Below are positions 32,839 to 42,417 of a stretch of 64,000 nucleotides of DNA, in pieces. The translations under genes and the position numbers were made by a program. Source of the DNA: Neobacillus niacini (GTDB lineage Bacteria > Bacillota > Bacilli > Bacillales > Cytobacillaceae); assembly GCF_019749295.1 (NCBI RefSeq), contig NZ_JACWFG010000001.1, positions 518,604 through 582,603 of the forward strand, in the 5' to 3' direction. A model generated the notes under the pieces. It saw only the letters and a program-made list of their open reading frames with translations. It was not told the origin of the DNA and did not search any database. Each line of letters starts with the position of its first letter. Position 1 is the first letter of the stretch.

Positions 32839-33687
32839 ATGAATAAGAAGATTTTAGCTGCTATCGGAATTAGTGGAGCGCTTATGTTAGGCAGTGTCTA
32901 TTCGATTTCAGCAAATACATCTGGTTATGACCTATATAAAGAAGCCTTAAAGAAAACACATTCGGCCGAGAGTGCAACGTTAAATTTCAACCTTAAACTG
33001 GAGGACAACAAAAAATCTCTCATTACATCACAGTCCATTTTCAAATCTGATTCAGTAAATCAAGTAAACTCTATTTCAACCCGTATGTCCAATGATTCAG
33101 AGGTCAGCAATATGAACATGTATAAGCAGAACGAAAATTGGTTTGTAATGAAGGACGGGCTTGATACTGTTTACAAAATGGATACTTCAAAAAATCCACA
33201 TCACAGTAATACGGCAGAATTAAAAGATGACGTTGAAAATCTGATTGATGTTATGACTAAAAATCTTCAACAACAAATTACAGTGGCGGAAAAGAAAGAT
33301 GGCAATCACGTTATTGAGCTTAATTTAACCGGAAAAGAAATTCCTCTTACTGCGAATGCTTTAAGCACGTTGATGATTAAACACGCTGTCATGATTCAAG
33401 ACAATAATGATAGTGACGGCTCAGGCTTTCACATCAAGGCAGATTTCCCAGAGCTGGATCATGATATCACTGTTAAGCAGGTCAAATTAACAGCACAGGT
33501 TAACAAGGAAAATTACATTGAACAACAGCTTGTCAAGGTCGTTGTAACAGGCAAGGATAAACAAGATATGACCCATGAAATCGTTTTAAGTGCGGACTTG
33601 AATGCAACTGATTACAACCAAACTACAGTAACTCCTGTCGAGATAAAAGCAGATAAAGTAGTCGAATTTGAACATGGAAAAAAGTAA
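32839..33687 (+). CDS. Secreted protein of unknown function preceding an ABC/two-component operon
   Basis: 282 aa. A Sec signal peptide (MNKKILAAIGISGALMLGSV, cleavage near SISA-NT) without a lipobox. The mature part is a beta-rich domain (LNFNLKLEDNKKSLITSQSI, WFVMKDGLDTVYKMD, VKVVVTGKDKQDMTHEIVL), reminiscent of outer-leaflet lipoprotein-like sensor domains. No family recognised. It lies 25-35 nt before an ABC ATPase, permease, histidine kinase and regulator, so it probably senses or handles the same substrate. Confidence 0.6.
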   Translation: MNKKILAAIGISGALMLGSVYSISANTSGYDLYKEALKKTHSAESATLNFNLKLEDNKKSLITSQSIFKSDSVNQVNSISTRMSNDSEVSNMNMYKQNENWFVMKDGLDTVYKMDTSKNPHHSNTAELKDDVENLIDVMTKNLQQQITVAEKKDGNHVIELNLTGKEIPLTANALSTLMIKHAVMIQDNNDSDGSGFHIKADFPELDHDITVKQVKLTAQVNKENYIEQQLVKVVVTGKDKQDMTHEIVLSADLNATDYNQTTVTPVEIKADKVVEFEHGKK

Positions 33688-33721
33688 GTAAAAAATGAGT
33701 AATTAATAGAGGGTGACAAAT

Positions 33722-34426
33722 TTGGAAAAAGCAGTGGTTATCACCGGATTAACGAAGCAATATGGAAACGGCAGAGGAATACAGGACATTAACTTATCCA
33801 TTGATCAGGGGGAAATAGTGGGAATACTTGGTCCAAATGGAGCAGGTAAAACAACATTATTAAAATGTATGACCGGTCTGACCTCCCCTGATCAAGGTAG
33901 TGTAGAATTATTTGGCGCTGACCTTCAAAGTAATTTTAAAAATGCGATTACACCTGTTGGCGCGTTAATTGGACCGGCTGTTGCTTATGAAAACATGTCA
34001 CCCTATAAAAATCTAAAAATGATTTCCCGATTGTATTCTGGTATTACTCATGAAGATATTGAACAAGCATTGTGTTTAACTGGTTTAACATCTTATAAAG
34101 ATGAGAAAATATCCTCCTTTTCTATGGGAATGAAGCAGCGTTTTGGTATTGCTTCAGCCCTTATTTCCAAGCCGCGTTTAATTATCTTAGATGAACCTAC
34201 CAACGGTTTAGATATTGATGGTTTATTATTATTAAGAAAGACCATTCAGGAAATATCTAGTAAATCTGGAGTGACTTTTGTGATTTCTAGTCATCATATA
34301 TCAGAACTTGAGAAATTATGCAATCGTTTCTGTTTTCTCATTCAGGGCCAGGCTTCGTTTTATGAAACCCGCAATCAGTCTTTAGAGGATGTTTATATCA
34401 TGAAAGTGGAGGAGGCTTGCAGATGA
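33722..34426 (+). CDS. ABC transporter ATP-binding protein
   Basis: About 234 aa from TTG 33722, 7 nt after GAGGGTGA; the GTG at 33713 overlaps the site. Walker A GPNGAGKT, signature FSMGMKQR, Walker B LIILDEPTNGLD and switch His in SSHHISEL. The class resembles export or immunity ATPases (BcrA type). ATGA overlap with the permease shows coupling. The operon also encodes a kinase and regulator, as in antimicrobial-peptide sensing systems. Substrate unknown. Confidence 0.88.
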   Translation: MEKAVVITGLTKQYGNGRGIQDINLSIDQGEIVGILGPNGAGKTTLLKCMTGLTSPDQGSVELFGADLQSNFKNAITPVGALIGPAVAYENMSPYKNLKMISRLYSGITHEDIEQALCLTGLTSYKDEKISSFSMGMKQRFGIASALISKPRLIILDEPTNGLDIDGLLLLRKTIQEISSKSGVTFVISSHHISELEKLCNRFCFLIQGQASFYETRNQSLEDVYIMKVEEACR

Positions 34427-35160
34427 ACACAATACTTGCAAATAGTTTGAATGAGATACAAAAGTTACTAGCAAAAAAGGTAACCAAACTGCTGCTTTTC
34501 AGTGCTGTGATTATTCCTGTGCTAACAAAGATTCTTGTAAATAATCTTTTTCTCACTGATTGGATGGCATTGCCAACAGAAAATATAAATTTTACTTTGT
34601 TGGATTTATTCGTAACCATGCTCATTCCACTTTACATATTTATCGCCTCTACGGATTTATTCACTGGAGAAGGTGAACGCGGAACATTATTACAAGTTAG
34701 ACCCATTAGTCGACTCGAGCTATTCGTCTCCAAATTATCTGCCATTGGAATCTTAACCTTAACTGTACTTTTGGCTGAATGGTTGTCCGTAATAATTAGC
34801 AGTGCAATTTTTGATAATACTTTTGAATTCAGTTCGGTTACTGCGAGTCTTGGAGCATTTATTGTATCCTGGTTTCCTATCATCGTAATCTCTGCATTTG
34901 CCGTTATGCTGTCATTAGTAATTCGGTCTAGTGTTCTTGCGATATCTACTATGATTGTCCTTTATTTAATCATGATGTTTATTCCATACCTGCTCCCTTC
35001 CACCCTGTATTTGCTTCCATCAACCTATTTGGATTGGTATATGCAGTGGCTTGGAGATGTCTCATTTCGTTGGATCATCCAAACTGTCACTTATTTGTGC
35101 TCTTCTTTCACATTGTTTTTTTCAATAGGCTATTATATGTTTAATAGAAAAGAAGCATAA
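34423..35160 (+). CDS. ABC-2 type transporter permease
   Basis: 245 aa from ATG 34423 (GGAGG 8 nt upstream). Six membrane segments. The cytoplasmic loop DLFTGEGERGTLLQVRPISR is the conserved EExxGTL-like loop of ABC-2 permeases. It partners the ATPase encoded immediately before it. A BcrB-like immunity or membrane-stress exporter is likely by analogy. Confidence 0.85.
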   Translation: MNTILANSLNEIQKLLAKKVTKLLLFSAVIIPVLTKILVNNLFLTDWMALPTENINFTLLDLFVTMLIPLYIFIASTDLFTGEGERGTLLQVRPISRLELFVSKLSAIGILTLTVLLAEWLSVIISSAIFDNTFEFSSVTASLGAFIVSWFPIIVISAFAVMLSLVIRSSVLAISTMIVLYLIMMFIPYLLPSTLYLLPSTYLDWYMQWLGDVSFRWIIQTVTYLCSSFTLFFSIGYYMFNRKEA

Positions 35161-35178
35161 GTGAAGGGTGCTATTCAA

Positions 35179-36624
35179 ATGTCTATCAAACTCCGGCTAA
35201 TTTTATCAAATATAGCCATGATCACAGTACCGATTATCTTGTTTATGATTACCTCTTTTCTTTTAATGATTGTTTTTCTCGGTGATATCCGGGAAATGGC
35301 AAATTTTTTACCAGAAAGTCACAACTATCACAAAACAAAACAAGAGGACACATTGTTGTTTTTATCATTAAAAGAAAAATCCGCTGCTGACCCAGAAGAA
35401 TTGTTAAGTAAGGAATATTTAGAAGCACTGAATAAAGATCTTAAAGAAATCGACTCTGGATTAATTATCCGAAAAAACGATGATGTAATCTATGCTACTT
35501 CTGAGCTTAAAAGAGTTCACACTCAAGGGCTGCCTGTTTTTGGAGCGGAAAAAAGCTTTCGCAGCCTTGAAAAAATTGGTGAGCAGACATTTGCTATTAA
35601 ACAGCATGATTTTTACTTACATGATGGCAGCCAAATTTCACTATTTCTAATGAGAGATGCAAGTCCTTGGAATCAGTTTGTAAGAACTTTTTTCCCGATT
35701 TTGTTTGGTTTATGCTTATTGATATTAATTGCCACTAATGGTTTATTAGCTTATTTTGTATCCAAGAGTATTATCAAACCAATTAATCAACTAAAAAAAG
35801 CCGCTCACTTTATTAAAAATGGAAACCTTGAGCATTCCATTACAGCATCTCGAAATGATGAGATAGGTCAATTAACACAAGCATTTGAAGAAATGAGGAT
35901 TCAGTTAAAGGCGTCTCACGAAGTCCAAAAACAATATGAGAATAATCGGAAGGAATTAATTGCCCATATTTCGCATGATCTTAAAACACCAATTACCTCA
36001 ATTAAGGGTTATATAGAAGGAATCCGTGATGGAGTGGCCGACACCCCTGAAAGGAGAGCAAGGTATATTCAAACCATCTATACGAAAGCAGTGGATATGG
36101 ATCATTTAATTGATGAATTATTCTTATTCTCTAAACTAGATTTAGGCAAAGTTCCCTTCGAATTTGAAAAGATTGATATTAAAAACTATTTAACTGATTT
36201 TTTTGAAGAATTAAGCTTTGACCTTCGTAAACAAAATGTAGAATTGAATTTTCAATTTAACCCACAAGGTGATTACGATGTTCTTGTTGATCGAGACAAG
36301 TTTAAACGAGTTCTTGCAAATATCATTAACAATAGTTTGAAGTATATGGATAAAGATAAAAAAGAATTAACCATATCCATGCATTCTACTAATGAGAATG
36401 TAGAGATTTCCATTGCCGATAATGGGCCAGGTATTCCAGATAAGTCGATTCCTTTCATTTTTAATCAGTTTTACCGAGCAGAGCAATCAAGAAATAAACT
36501 AACCGGCGGCAGCGGTTTAGGTCTTTCAATAGCAAAAATGATTATCGAAGAACATAATGGTGTGATAAAATTGGAAAGTACAATACAGGTGGGAACAAAG
36601 ATTACCATTATTTTGCCGTACTAA
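35179..36624 (+). CDS. Sensor histidine kinase
   Basis: About 481 aa from ATG 35179, 8 nt after AAGGGTG. Two membrane helices (~10-35, ~172-195) bracket a ~135-residue extracellular sensor domain. HAMP (SKSIIKPINQLKKAAHF) is followed by the phospho-acceptor HISHDLKTPITSIKGY and HATPase boxes NIINNSLKY, ADNGPGIP and GGSGLGLSIAK. It is 25 nt before its response regulator. Confidence 0.92.
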   Translation: MSIKLRLILSNIAMITVPIILFMITSFLLMIVFLGDIREMANFLPESHNYHKTKQEDTLLFLSLKEKSAADPEELLSKEYLEALNKDLKEIDSGLIIRKNDDVIYATSELKRVHTQGLPVFGAEKSFRSLEKIGEQTFAIKQHDFYLHDGSQISLFLMRDASPWNQFVRTFFPILFGLCLLILIATNGLLAYFVSKSIIKPINQLKKAAHFIKNGNLEHSITASRNDEIGQLTQAFEEMRIQLKASHEVQKQYENNRKELIAHISHDLKTPITSIKGYIEGIRDGVADTPERRARYIQTIYTKAVDMDHLIDELFLFSKLDLGKVPFEFEKIDIKNYLTDFFEELSFDLRKQNVELNFQFNPQGDYDVLVDRDKFKRVLANIINNSLKYMDKDKKELTISMHSTNENVEISIADNGPGIPDKSIPFIFNQFYRAEQSRNKLTGGSGLGLSIAKMIIEEHNGVIKLESTIQVGTKITIILPY

Positions 36625-36649
36625 ACCTGTGTCCCCGAGGAGGCACATC

Positions 36650-37336
36650 ATGAAAAAAATATTAATTATTGAAGATGAAAAAAGTATCGCAGAGCTTGAA
36701 CGGGATTATTTGGAGATTAATGGCTTCCATACAGAGATGGTTCATACAGGAGATATCGGGCTTCAGAAGGCACTCACTCAAGATTACGATTTAATTTTAC
36801 TAGACGTCATGCTGCCAAACATCGACGGCTTTGAAATTTGCAAAAAAATAAGAAATAGCAAAGATATCCCAATTATTATGGTAACAGCGAAAAAAGAAGA
36901 AATTGATAAAATTAGAGGACTTGGGCTAGGTGCCGATGATTATTTGGTTAAGCCTTTTAGCCCAAATGAAATGGTTGCCAGAGTTAAAGCACATCTATCT
37001 CGATATGAGCGATTATCCATGAAACAAACTGCAGAATCCCAAGGCATATATATCCGCGGTTTATTCATAGATAGGTCTGCAAGAAGGGTTTTTGTAAACA
37101 ATAAAGAAATTACCTTAACTACAAAGGAATTTGACGTACTCACCTTTCTTGCCCTTAACCCTGAACAGGTCTTTAGCAAGGATCATCTCTTCGAGAGGAT
37201 TTGGGGATATGACAGCAATGGAGACGTCTCCACCGTAACCGTCCACATTCGAAAAATCAGAGAAAAAATCGAGCACGACCCCTCTAACCCTGAATACATT
37301 GAAACTGTATGGGGATCTGGTTATCGTTTTCATTAA
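36650..37336 (+). CDS. OmpR/PhoB-family response regulator
   Basis: 228 aa from ATG 36650 (GAGGAGG upstream). The receiver has acidic ED near the N-terminus, the phospho-Asp in DLILLDVMLP, Thr in MVTAKK and Lys in LVKPF. The C-terminal winged helix contains TTKEFDVLTFLALNPEQVFS and TVTVHIRKIREKIE. It should control the upstream ABC/secreted-protein operon. It ends at a strong bidirectional terminator. Confidence 0.93.
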   Translation: MKKILIIEDEKSIAELERDYLEINGFHTEMVHTGDIGLQKALTQDYDLILLDVMLPNIDGFEICKKIRNSKDIPIIMVTAKKEEIDKIRGLGLGADDYLVKPFSPNEMVARVKAHLSRYERLSMKQTAESQGIYIRGLFIDRSARRVFVNNKEITLTTKEFDVLTFLALNPEQVFSKDHLFERIWGYDSNGDVSTVTVHIRKIREKIEHDPSNPEYIETVWGSGYRFH

Positions 37337-37337
37337 C

Positions 37338-37374
37338 AAAAGACAGTGTCACCTCAGGTGGACACTGTCTTTTT
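37338..37374. terminator. Bidirectional terminator
   Basis: AAAAGACAGTGTC/GACACTGTCTTTT stem (37338-37350, 37361-37373) with an inner ACCT/AGGT. It serves the response regulator and the convergent ABC permease. Confidence 0.9.
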
Positions 37375-37375
37375 G

Positions 37376-38218
37376 TTAATGAATTTGACTTTGAAATAGC
37401 GCGTTACGGTTATTGAATTTCGTAACAAGTTTTAATAGGGCTAGGTTGGCTATTAACAGTACAACTCCTATTAGGAATAGGGTTAATGGGCTTAAGAAGA
37501 ACATCCCGCTTGCTTGGCTTATAATGATCCCTACGATTGGCAGTACTAGCAGACCGCCGAATTGCTGGGCCTCCTGGAACGTTTTGACTTTTGCCGAAAT
37601 CAAAACATTCAAGATGATATTAAAGAGCACTAATATAGGGATTACCCAAAACATTAAAATCATCCAAGTAGAGTTAAAATATAGGATTACCTCAAAGTAA
37701 GGATACGTGATAATATTAACCATGATAAAACTTACGATAAAGGCAGCAAAGGAAATTCCTAAGGTTGGGATTAGTGAGGCTAGTACCTTGCCAAGAAATA
37801 AGTCTTTAATGGAAATAGGTGCAAACAACAAGGTCTCTAACGTATTTCTTTCCTTTTCACCTACAAAACTATTTGATGAGGTTACCATTGAATTTATAAT
37901 GGCTACCATTAAGAAAAAAGGGATCATCATAAAGGTTAGGAAAAAATAAACAAATTTGTAGGTAAGAGTCGGGAAAGCTGCAAGTGTATTTCTCATTTCC
38001 TCATTTGGGAAGTCTTTAATAAACGCATTTATAGGTTTTTCTATTTCCTGTGTAGAGGTTCCAATTAAATCAAATTGAAGTCCGAAAAAAGCAATACATG
38101 ATGGTACTGCAATACAAATGATTAATGCAACAATGATCATTGGTACCCATACCTTTTTGGATGAAAATACGGCTTTCATATCTTTCACTGCAATGGTTAT
38201 GATAATATTTTTATTCAA
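37376..38218 (-). CDS. ABC-2 permease (NatB-like)
   Basis: 280 aa with six membrane segments. TTG start at 38218 after GAGGGGGG, overlapping the ATPase gene by 8 nt. The loop SFVGEKERNTLETLLFAPIS is the conserved EKErgTlE element of Na+/multidrug exporters of the NatB/YhaP type. It forms a two-gene exporter with the protein encoded at 38211-39125. Substrate unknown. Confidence 0.85.
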   Translation of the reverse strand: MNKNIIITIAVKDMKAVFSSKKVWVPMIIVALIICIAVPSCIAFFGLQFDLIGTSTQEIEKPINAFIKDFPNEEMRNTLAAFPTLTYKFVYFFLTFMMIPFFLMVAIINSMVTSSNSFVGEKERNTLETLLFAPISIKDLFLGKVLASLIPTLGISFAAFIVSFIMVNIITYPYFEVILYFNSTWMILMFWVIPILVLFNIILNVLISAKVKTFQEAQQFGGLLVLPIVGIIISQASGMFFLSPLTLFLIGVVLLIANLALLKLVTKFNNRNALFQSQIH

Positions 38219-39125
38219 TATCTTTCCCCCCTCTAATTTGGAAATAAAGAGCCTCGAGACTTCTATTGGTTATTTCACAATTATGAACCCAGGATTCATT
38301 AAGAATATGAGATAATAAAGGAGTAATTTCTTCCTTTGAGGAAAGCTTAAATTCTAATTGACCAGGTCCTTTTCTACTGTATGTATACCCTTTGTAACTA
38401 CAGCTGTGTAATGGATTAAGACCGGTTTCAACTACTAAATCAACGTTCTTTAAATATTTTTCCTCTAACTGCTTCTTTGTCCCCTTTTCGAATATTCTCC
38501 CCTTATTCAGGAACAAATACGAATCACAGATGGTTTCTAATTGGTGCAGTACATGAGAACAAATCAGAATTGTTACACCTTCTTCTTGATTCACCTTACG
38601 TAAATAATGAATGACCTCATTGATTCCTTCTGGATCCAGTCCATTTGTCGGTTCATCTAAAAATAGGAGTTTTGGATGGTGCAATAAAGACTTTGCAAGT
38701 GATATTCTCTTTTTCATTCCCGTCGAAAAGCTCCCTACCAGTTGATCCTTAAATGCAAGCATATCAAATTGCTGCAATAAATCAGTTATTCTCTTCGGGT
38801 CAAATTCACCATATACTTTTGAGAAAAAGACTAAGTTTTCCCAAGCTGTCATATCATGATAAAGGCTTGCACTCTCTGTTACAATTCCAACCCTTTCCCT
38901 AATTTCATCCCCCTGTATTTTTGGGTCAAAGCTCATTACCTTCATGATTCCAGTTGTTGCCTCTATCACTCCATTTAATAAACGGATAATCGTTGTTTTG
39001 CCTGCCCCATTTGGCCCTAGCAATCCATTGATACTTCCTTCTTTAATTGTAAAAGAAATATCCTTTAATATTACAGTGTCATTAAATTTTTTGCTTACTC
39101 TATCGACCTCTATTATATTTGTCAA
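38211..39125 (-). CDS. ABC transporter ATP-binding protein (NatA-like)
   Basis: 304 aa. Walker A GLLGPNGAGKTT, signature FSTGMKKR, Walker B LLFLDEPTNGLD, switch His in ICSHVLHQL. After ~residue 215 a regulatory tail resembles those of CcmA/NatA exporters. The gene is divergent from the two-component genes at 39301, with 175 nt between them, so the exporter may be under that regulator. Confidence 0.9.
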   Translation of the reverse strand: MTNIIEVDRVSKKFNDTVILKDISFTIKEGSINGLLGPNGAGKTTIIRLLNGVIEATTGIMKVMSFDPKIQGDEIRERVGIVTESASLYHDMTAWENLVFFSKVYGEFDPKRITDLLQQFDMLAFKDQLVGSFSTGMKKRISLAKSLLHHPKLLFLDEPTNGLDPEGINEVIHYLRKVNQEEGVTILICSHVLHQLETICDSYLFLNKGRIFEKGTKKQLEEKYLKNVDLVVETGLNPLHSCSYKGYTYSRKGPGQLEFKLSSKEEITPLLSHILNESWVHNCEITNRSLEALYFQIRGGKDIE

Positions 39126-39300
39126 AATTTCTCCCCCCTAAAACGTTCATCCTTCAATATAACGATTTATGGTGGGATTTCGTTCACAATAAATTAATAC
39201 TTTTTTGATACACTTGAAATAACTATGAGCCTATGTTCGAAAGGTTTTTTACTTTATTGTGCCGAATAGAATGTAGAAATGAAACAAGAGGAGAATTCAA

Positions 39301-40002
39301 ATGTCTACTTATAAAGGGACCATTCTGGTTGTTGAGGATGAAGAAAAGATTGCGCGGGTATTGGAGCTGGAACTTGAATATGAAGGGTATTCAGTAACGA
39401 AAGTTATAGACGGTCTTGAGGCCCTAGAAGCATATCGTACCGGAAGTTGGGATTTAATCTTATTGGATGTAATGCTCCCAGGATTAAGCGGGATTGAACT
39501 GCTTCGACGGATTCGTAAAAATGACATTCTTACACCTGTTATTCTTTTAACAGCAAAAAGTTCTGTTGAAGATAAAGTGTCTGGTCTTGACTTAGGAGCT
39601 AACGATTATATTACAAAGCCTTTTCAAATAGAAGAACTTTTAGCGAGAATTCGTGCTGCATTAAGAATCAAAATTGTTGAACAACCTCATAATGACAGTG
39701 ACCTGCTGCGTTTTGCTGATTTAAGTATTGATCAAAAATCCAGGGAAGTAATAAGAGCTGGAGAACCTATTGAATTAACTCCAAGAGAATTCGATTTGCT
39801 TGTCTACCTAATGGTTCATAAACGGCAGGTCCTGAGCAGGGACCAGATATTAGAGGCAGTATGGGGCTATGACTTTTTGGGGGATACAAACGTAGTAGAT
39901 GTTTATATTCGTTATGTACGCAAGAAATTAGACCTCCCGCATTTACCCGCATTAATTCATACCGTTCGCGGCGTTGGTTATGTGATGAAGGATACAAAAT
40001 GA
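39301..40002 (+). CDS. OmpR-family response regulator (YkoG-like)
   Basis: 233 aa. Receiver with EDEEKIARVLELELE, phospho-Asp in LILLDVMLPGLSG, LLTAKSS and ITKPF. Winged helix with TPREFDLLVYLMVHKRQVLS and VVDVYIRYVRKKLD. AAGAGGAG precedes the ATG. The order regulator, kinase, PepSY protein resembles B. subtilis ykoG-ykoH-ykoI. It overlaps its kinase gene by 4 nt. Confidence 0.92.
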   Translation: MSTYKGTILVVEDEEKIARVLELELEYEGYSVTKVIDGLEALEAYRTGSWDLILLDVMLPGLSGIELLRRIRKNDILTPVILLTAKSSVEDKVSGLDLGANDYITKPFQIEELLARIRAALRIKIVEQPHNDSDLLRFADLSIDQKSREVIRAGEPIELTPREFDLLVYLMVHKRQVLSRDQILEAVWGYDFLGDTNVVDVYIRYVRKKLDLPHLPALIHTVRGVGYVMKDTK

Positions 40003-41366
40003 AACTACGAAATAAAATTAACCTGTATACAGCATTTCTATTTGCCCTGCTGCTGCTGCTCATAAATATTACTGTTTATTATACATTCAGTAACTTAATT
40101 CTCGACAGTGAGCTTACTACAGCACATAAGGAGATGGAACAAGTATCCGATAATTTTGGAAAGTCTCTAGGAAAGGTACCGGATGATTCCCTTCTTAGAT
40201 CCTACGTTCCTATAAATGGCATGATTCAAATCGTGACTGAGGATAACCAAAATTCTCCTGCGTTTACGAGCAGCGGCCAGCAAAATCTAAGCAAGAGGAA
40301 ACCAGTATATTATAGTAGTGAAGTCAGCAAAACGGCAGAATACGAGGGACATCAATATACCTTTGAATCAATGCCTATAATCTTGCAAGACGGTCGTGTT
40401 GCTAACCTTCAAATTACCAAAAGTATGGAGACAGCAACGAATATTTTATCCATCCTTCGCCTAGTTTTAATTTTGGTTACACTGCTTGCTATGATTCCCG
40501 TATTAATTTCCAGCCGGTTTCTTAGTAACTTAATTACTAAACCTGTCACGTCTATAATAAATACCATGACAGAAATAAGGAAAAGCGGAACATTTAAAAC
40601 CATAAAATTGGAAGTTAATTCCAAAGATGAGCTTTTTCAAATGGGTCAAACCTTTAACCATATGATTGAGCTATTAGAAACAAACTTTGAAAAACAAGAG
40701 CAATTTGTTTCTAGTGCTTCACATGAACTTAAGACCCCTTTGACTGTAATAGAGAGTTATGCGAGTCTTTTAAAAAGAAGGGGCTTAACGGAACCAAAGC
40801 TCTTCACCGAATCGATTGAAGCCATCCACTCGGAAGCACTGCGTATGAAGGAAATGACTGAGCAGCTGTTGATGTTAGCGAGGCATCATGAACAGTGGAA
40901 TATCGAACTCAGCAAGGTAAATCTCAACCAATTAATTACCCAAACTGTCAATGCTTTCAAGAATGCCTATAATCGTGATATTAAATTTTCTGCGTTAAAC
41001 GAAGCTCCGTTATACTTTGAAAGTGATGAAAAAAAGCTTAAGCAAGTGTTATTTATTTTTTTAGACAATGCAAGAAAATATAGTGATAAAATCATTTCAG
41101 TCGAACTTGGGGAAAGCAACGATGAAATTTATATCAACATTATCGATCGCGGCATTGGCATCCAAGCAAGCGAACTTCCAATGGTATTTGACAGATTTTA
41201 TCGTGTTGATAAAGCAAGAAGCAGAAAACAAGGCGGTTCTGGTCTTGGGCTGTCGATTGCTAAAGAAATTGCCGATGCAATTGGAATTGAATTACAACTG
41301 GAAAGCAAAGTGGGTATAGGAACTACAGCCACTATACTTCTTAAAAAAATTCGAAAAAATTATTAA
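39999..41366 (+). CDS. Sensor histidine kinase (YkoH-like)
   Basis: 455 aa. Two membrane helices (~12-32, ~150-170) enclose a ~115-residue sensor. HAMP, then ASHELKTPLTVIESYASLL, HATPase boxes FLDNARKYSD, DRGIGIQ and GGSGLGLSIAKEIAD. ATGA overlap with the regulator gene. The next gene, 62 nt away, encodes a membrane-anchored PepSY protein that may modulate the kinase. Confidence 0.92.
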   Translation: MKLRNKINLYTAFLFALLLLLINITVYYTFSNLILDSELTTAHKEMEQVSDNFGKSLGKVPDDSLLRSYVPINGMIQIVTEDNQNSPAFTSSGQQNLSKRKPVYYSSEVSKTAEYEGHQYTFESMPIILQDGRVANLQITKSMETATNILSILRLVLILVTLLAMIPVLISSRFLSNLITKPVTSIINTMTEIRKSGTFKTIKLEVNSKDELFQMGQTFNHMIELLETNFEKQEQFVSSASHELKTPLTVIESYASLLKRRGLTEPKLFTESIEAIHSEALRMKEMTEQLLMLARHHEQWNIELSKVNLNQLITQTVNAFKNAYNRDIKFSALNEAPLYFESDEKKLKQVLFIFLDNARKYSDKIISVELGESNDEIYINIIDRGIGIQASELPMVFDRFYRVDKARSRKQGGSGLGLSIAKEIADAIGIELQLESKVGIGTTATILLKKIRKNY

Positions 41367-41428
41367 AATTCTCATCACTTTCTCATTTTCATATAAGAAA
41401 ATAAATGTAAATAAGGTGGTGAATTTAT

Positions 41429-42199
41429 ATGAAAAAGATTTCTTGGTTTTGGATGGCTATTAGCTCCATAATCCTAATTGTAGTCTTTGTCAGCTTCCAG
41501 CAGTTTGGAAAGCTTAGCCCCTCTGCAGACATGTTAACAGAACAGGAAGCCGAGAAGCTTGTTCAAGAACGCTATCAAGGAGTAGTTTCATCAATAAAAA
41601 CAGACAAACAACAGTATCATATAGAATTGGAAAAGCAAAATCAGCTCTACACTATAAAACTAGATTCCACTAATGGAAAAGTTTTATCTTTTACACAAAG
41701 GAATTCTGAATCTTTAACACCAGCGCCATCACAAAATCCTCAACAAGATGCTGAGTTATCAGAAGAGAAAATAAAGGAAATTATCCTTTCCGAATTGGTA
41801 AATGGAACAATTTCTTCAATAGAAAAAATAGATAACGGTTCCGATTTATTCTATAAGGCTATTGTGGTTGACAAAGAAAATCAGACTACGATCACAGTAG
41901 ATGCCGTTTCTGGCCGTATCCTCTCTTCTAACTCAATTCCAATTAAACAACAGCCTAAAACATTGACTGAAAAAGAGGCTGCAGAAATAGCACGTACAGA
42001 GGTTCAGGGAGAGGTTGAGGATATTTGGTTTGAAACTGAAAATAATCAAAGCCATTACCTGGTTAAGATTGAAACAGAGGATGATCGTGAAGCAATTGTT
42101 CAAATCCATGCAATTACAGGAAATATTATGACAGTATCCTGGGACGATTATGAAAGTAAACAAAACGATAGTAACGATAATGGCCATGATGATGATTGA
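41429..42199 (+). CDS. Membrane-anchored PepSY-domain protein
   Basis: 256 aa. One N-terminal anchor (WFWMAISSIILIVVFVSFQQ) then about three PepSY-like repeats: TEQEAEKLVQERYQG...VSSI, SEEKIKEIILSELVNGTISS and TEKEAAEIARTEVQGEVEDI, each followed by a strand pair ending in -DaVsGrIl. An Asp/Asn-rich C-terminus (NDSNDNGHDDD) could bind cations. PepSY proteins inhibit proteases or act as accessory sensors. It is the last gene of the regulator-kinase operon. Confidence 0.82.
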   Translation: MKKISWFWMAISSIILIVVFVSFQQFGKLSPSADMLTEQEAEKLVQERYQGVVSSIKTDKQQYHIELEKQNQLYTIKLDSTNGKVLSFTQRNSESLTPAPSQNPQQDAELSEEKIKEIILSELVNGTISSIEKIDNGSDLFYKAIVVDKENQTTITVDAVSGRILSSNSIPIKQQPKTLTEKEAAEIARTEVQGEVEDIWFETENNQSHYLVKIETEDDREAIVQIHAITGNIMTVSWDDYESKQNDSNDNGHDDD

Positions 42200-42239
42200 T
42201 AACGGATTAAGAATAACCTGTAGATGGAAAGAATATAAG

Positions 42240-42270
42240 AAAGGACAACCGCCAAGCGGTTGTCCTTTCG
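42240..42270 (+). terminator. Terminator of PepSY operon
   Basis: A 13-bp stem AAAGGACAACCGC/GCGGTTGTCCTTT (42240-42252, 42256-42268) with a 3-nt loop. Confidence 0.85.
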
Positions 42271-42290
42271 CTCGTCAATATATATGTTAA

Positions 42291-42332
42291 TTACACCTAT
42301 TGGTAATAATAACTTAAAAAGGTATATATAAT
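42291..42332 (+). promoter_or_regulatory. Candidate PhaQ operator, site 2, and hydrolase promoter
   Basis: TTACACCTATTGGTAA (42291-42306) differs from site 1 by one base. Immediately after it are TTGGTA (42300-42305), 17 nt and TATATA/TATAAT (42323-42332), so a repressor bound here would cover the -35 box of the cluster-2 hydrolase. Confidence 0.55.
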
Positions 42333-42417
42333 ATGTTAATCACTGCATTATACCTGTTTACACTATCCGAAATATGGGAAAGTAAATAATAATATTAAAC
42401 CATAGGAGGTAGTTACT

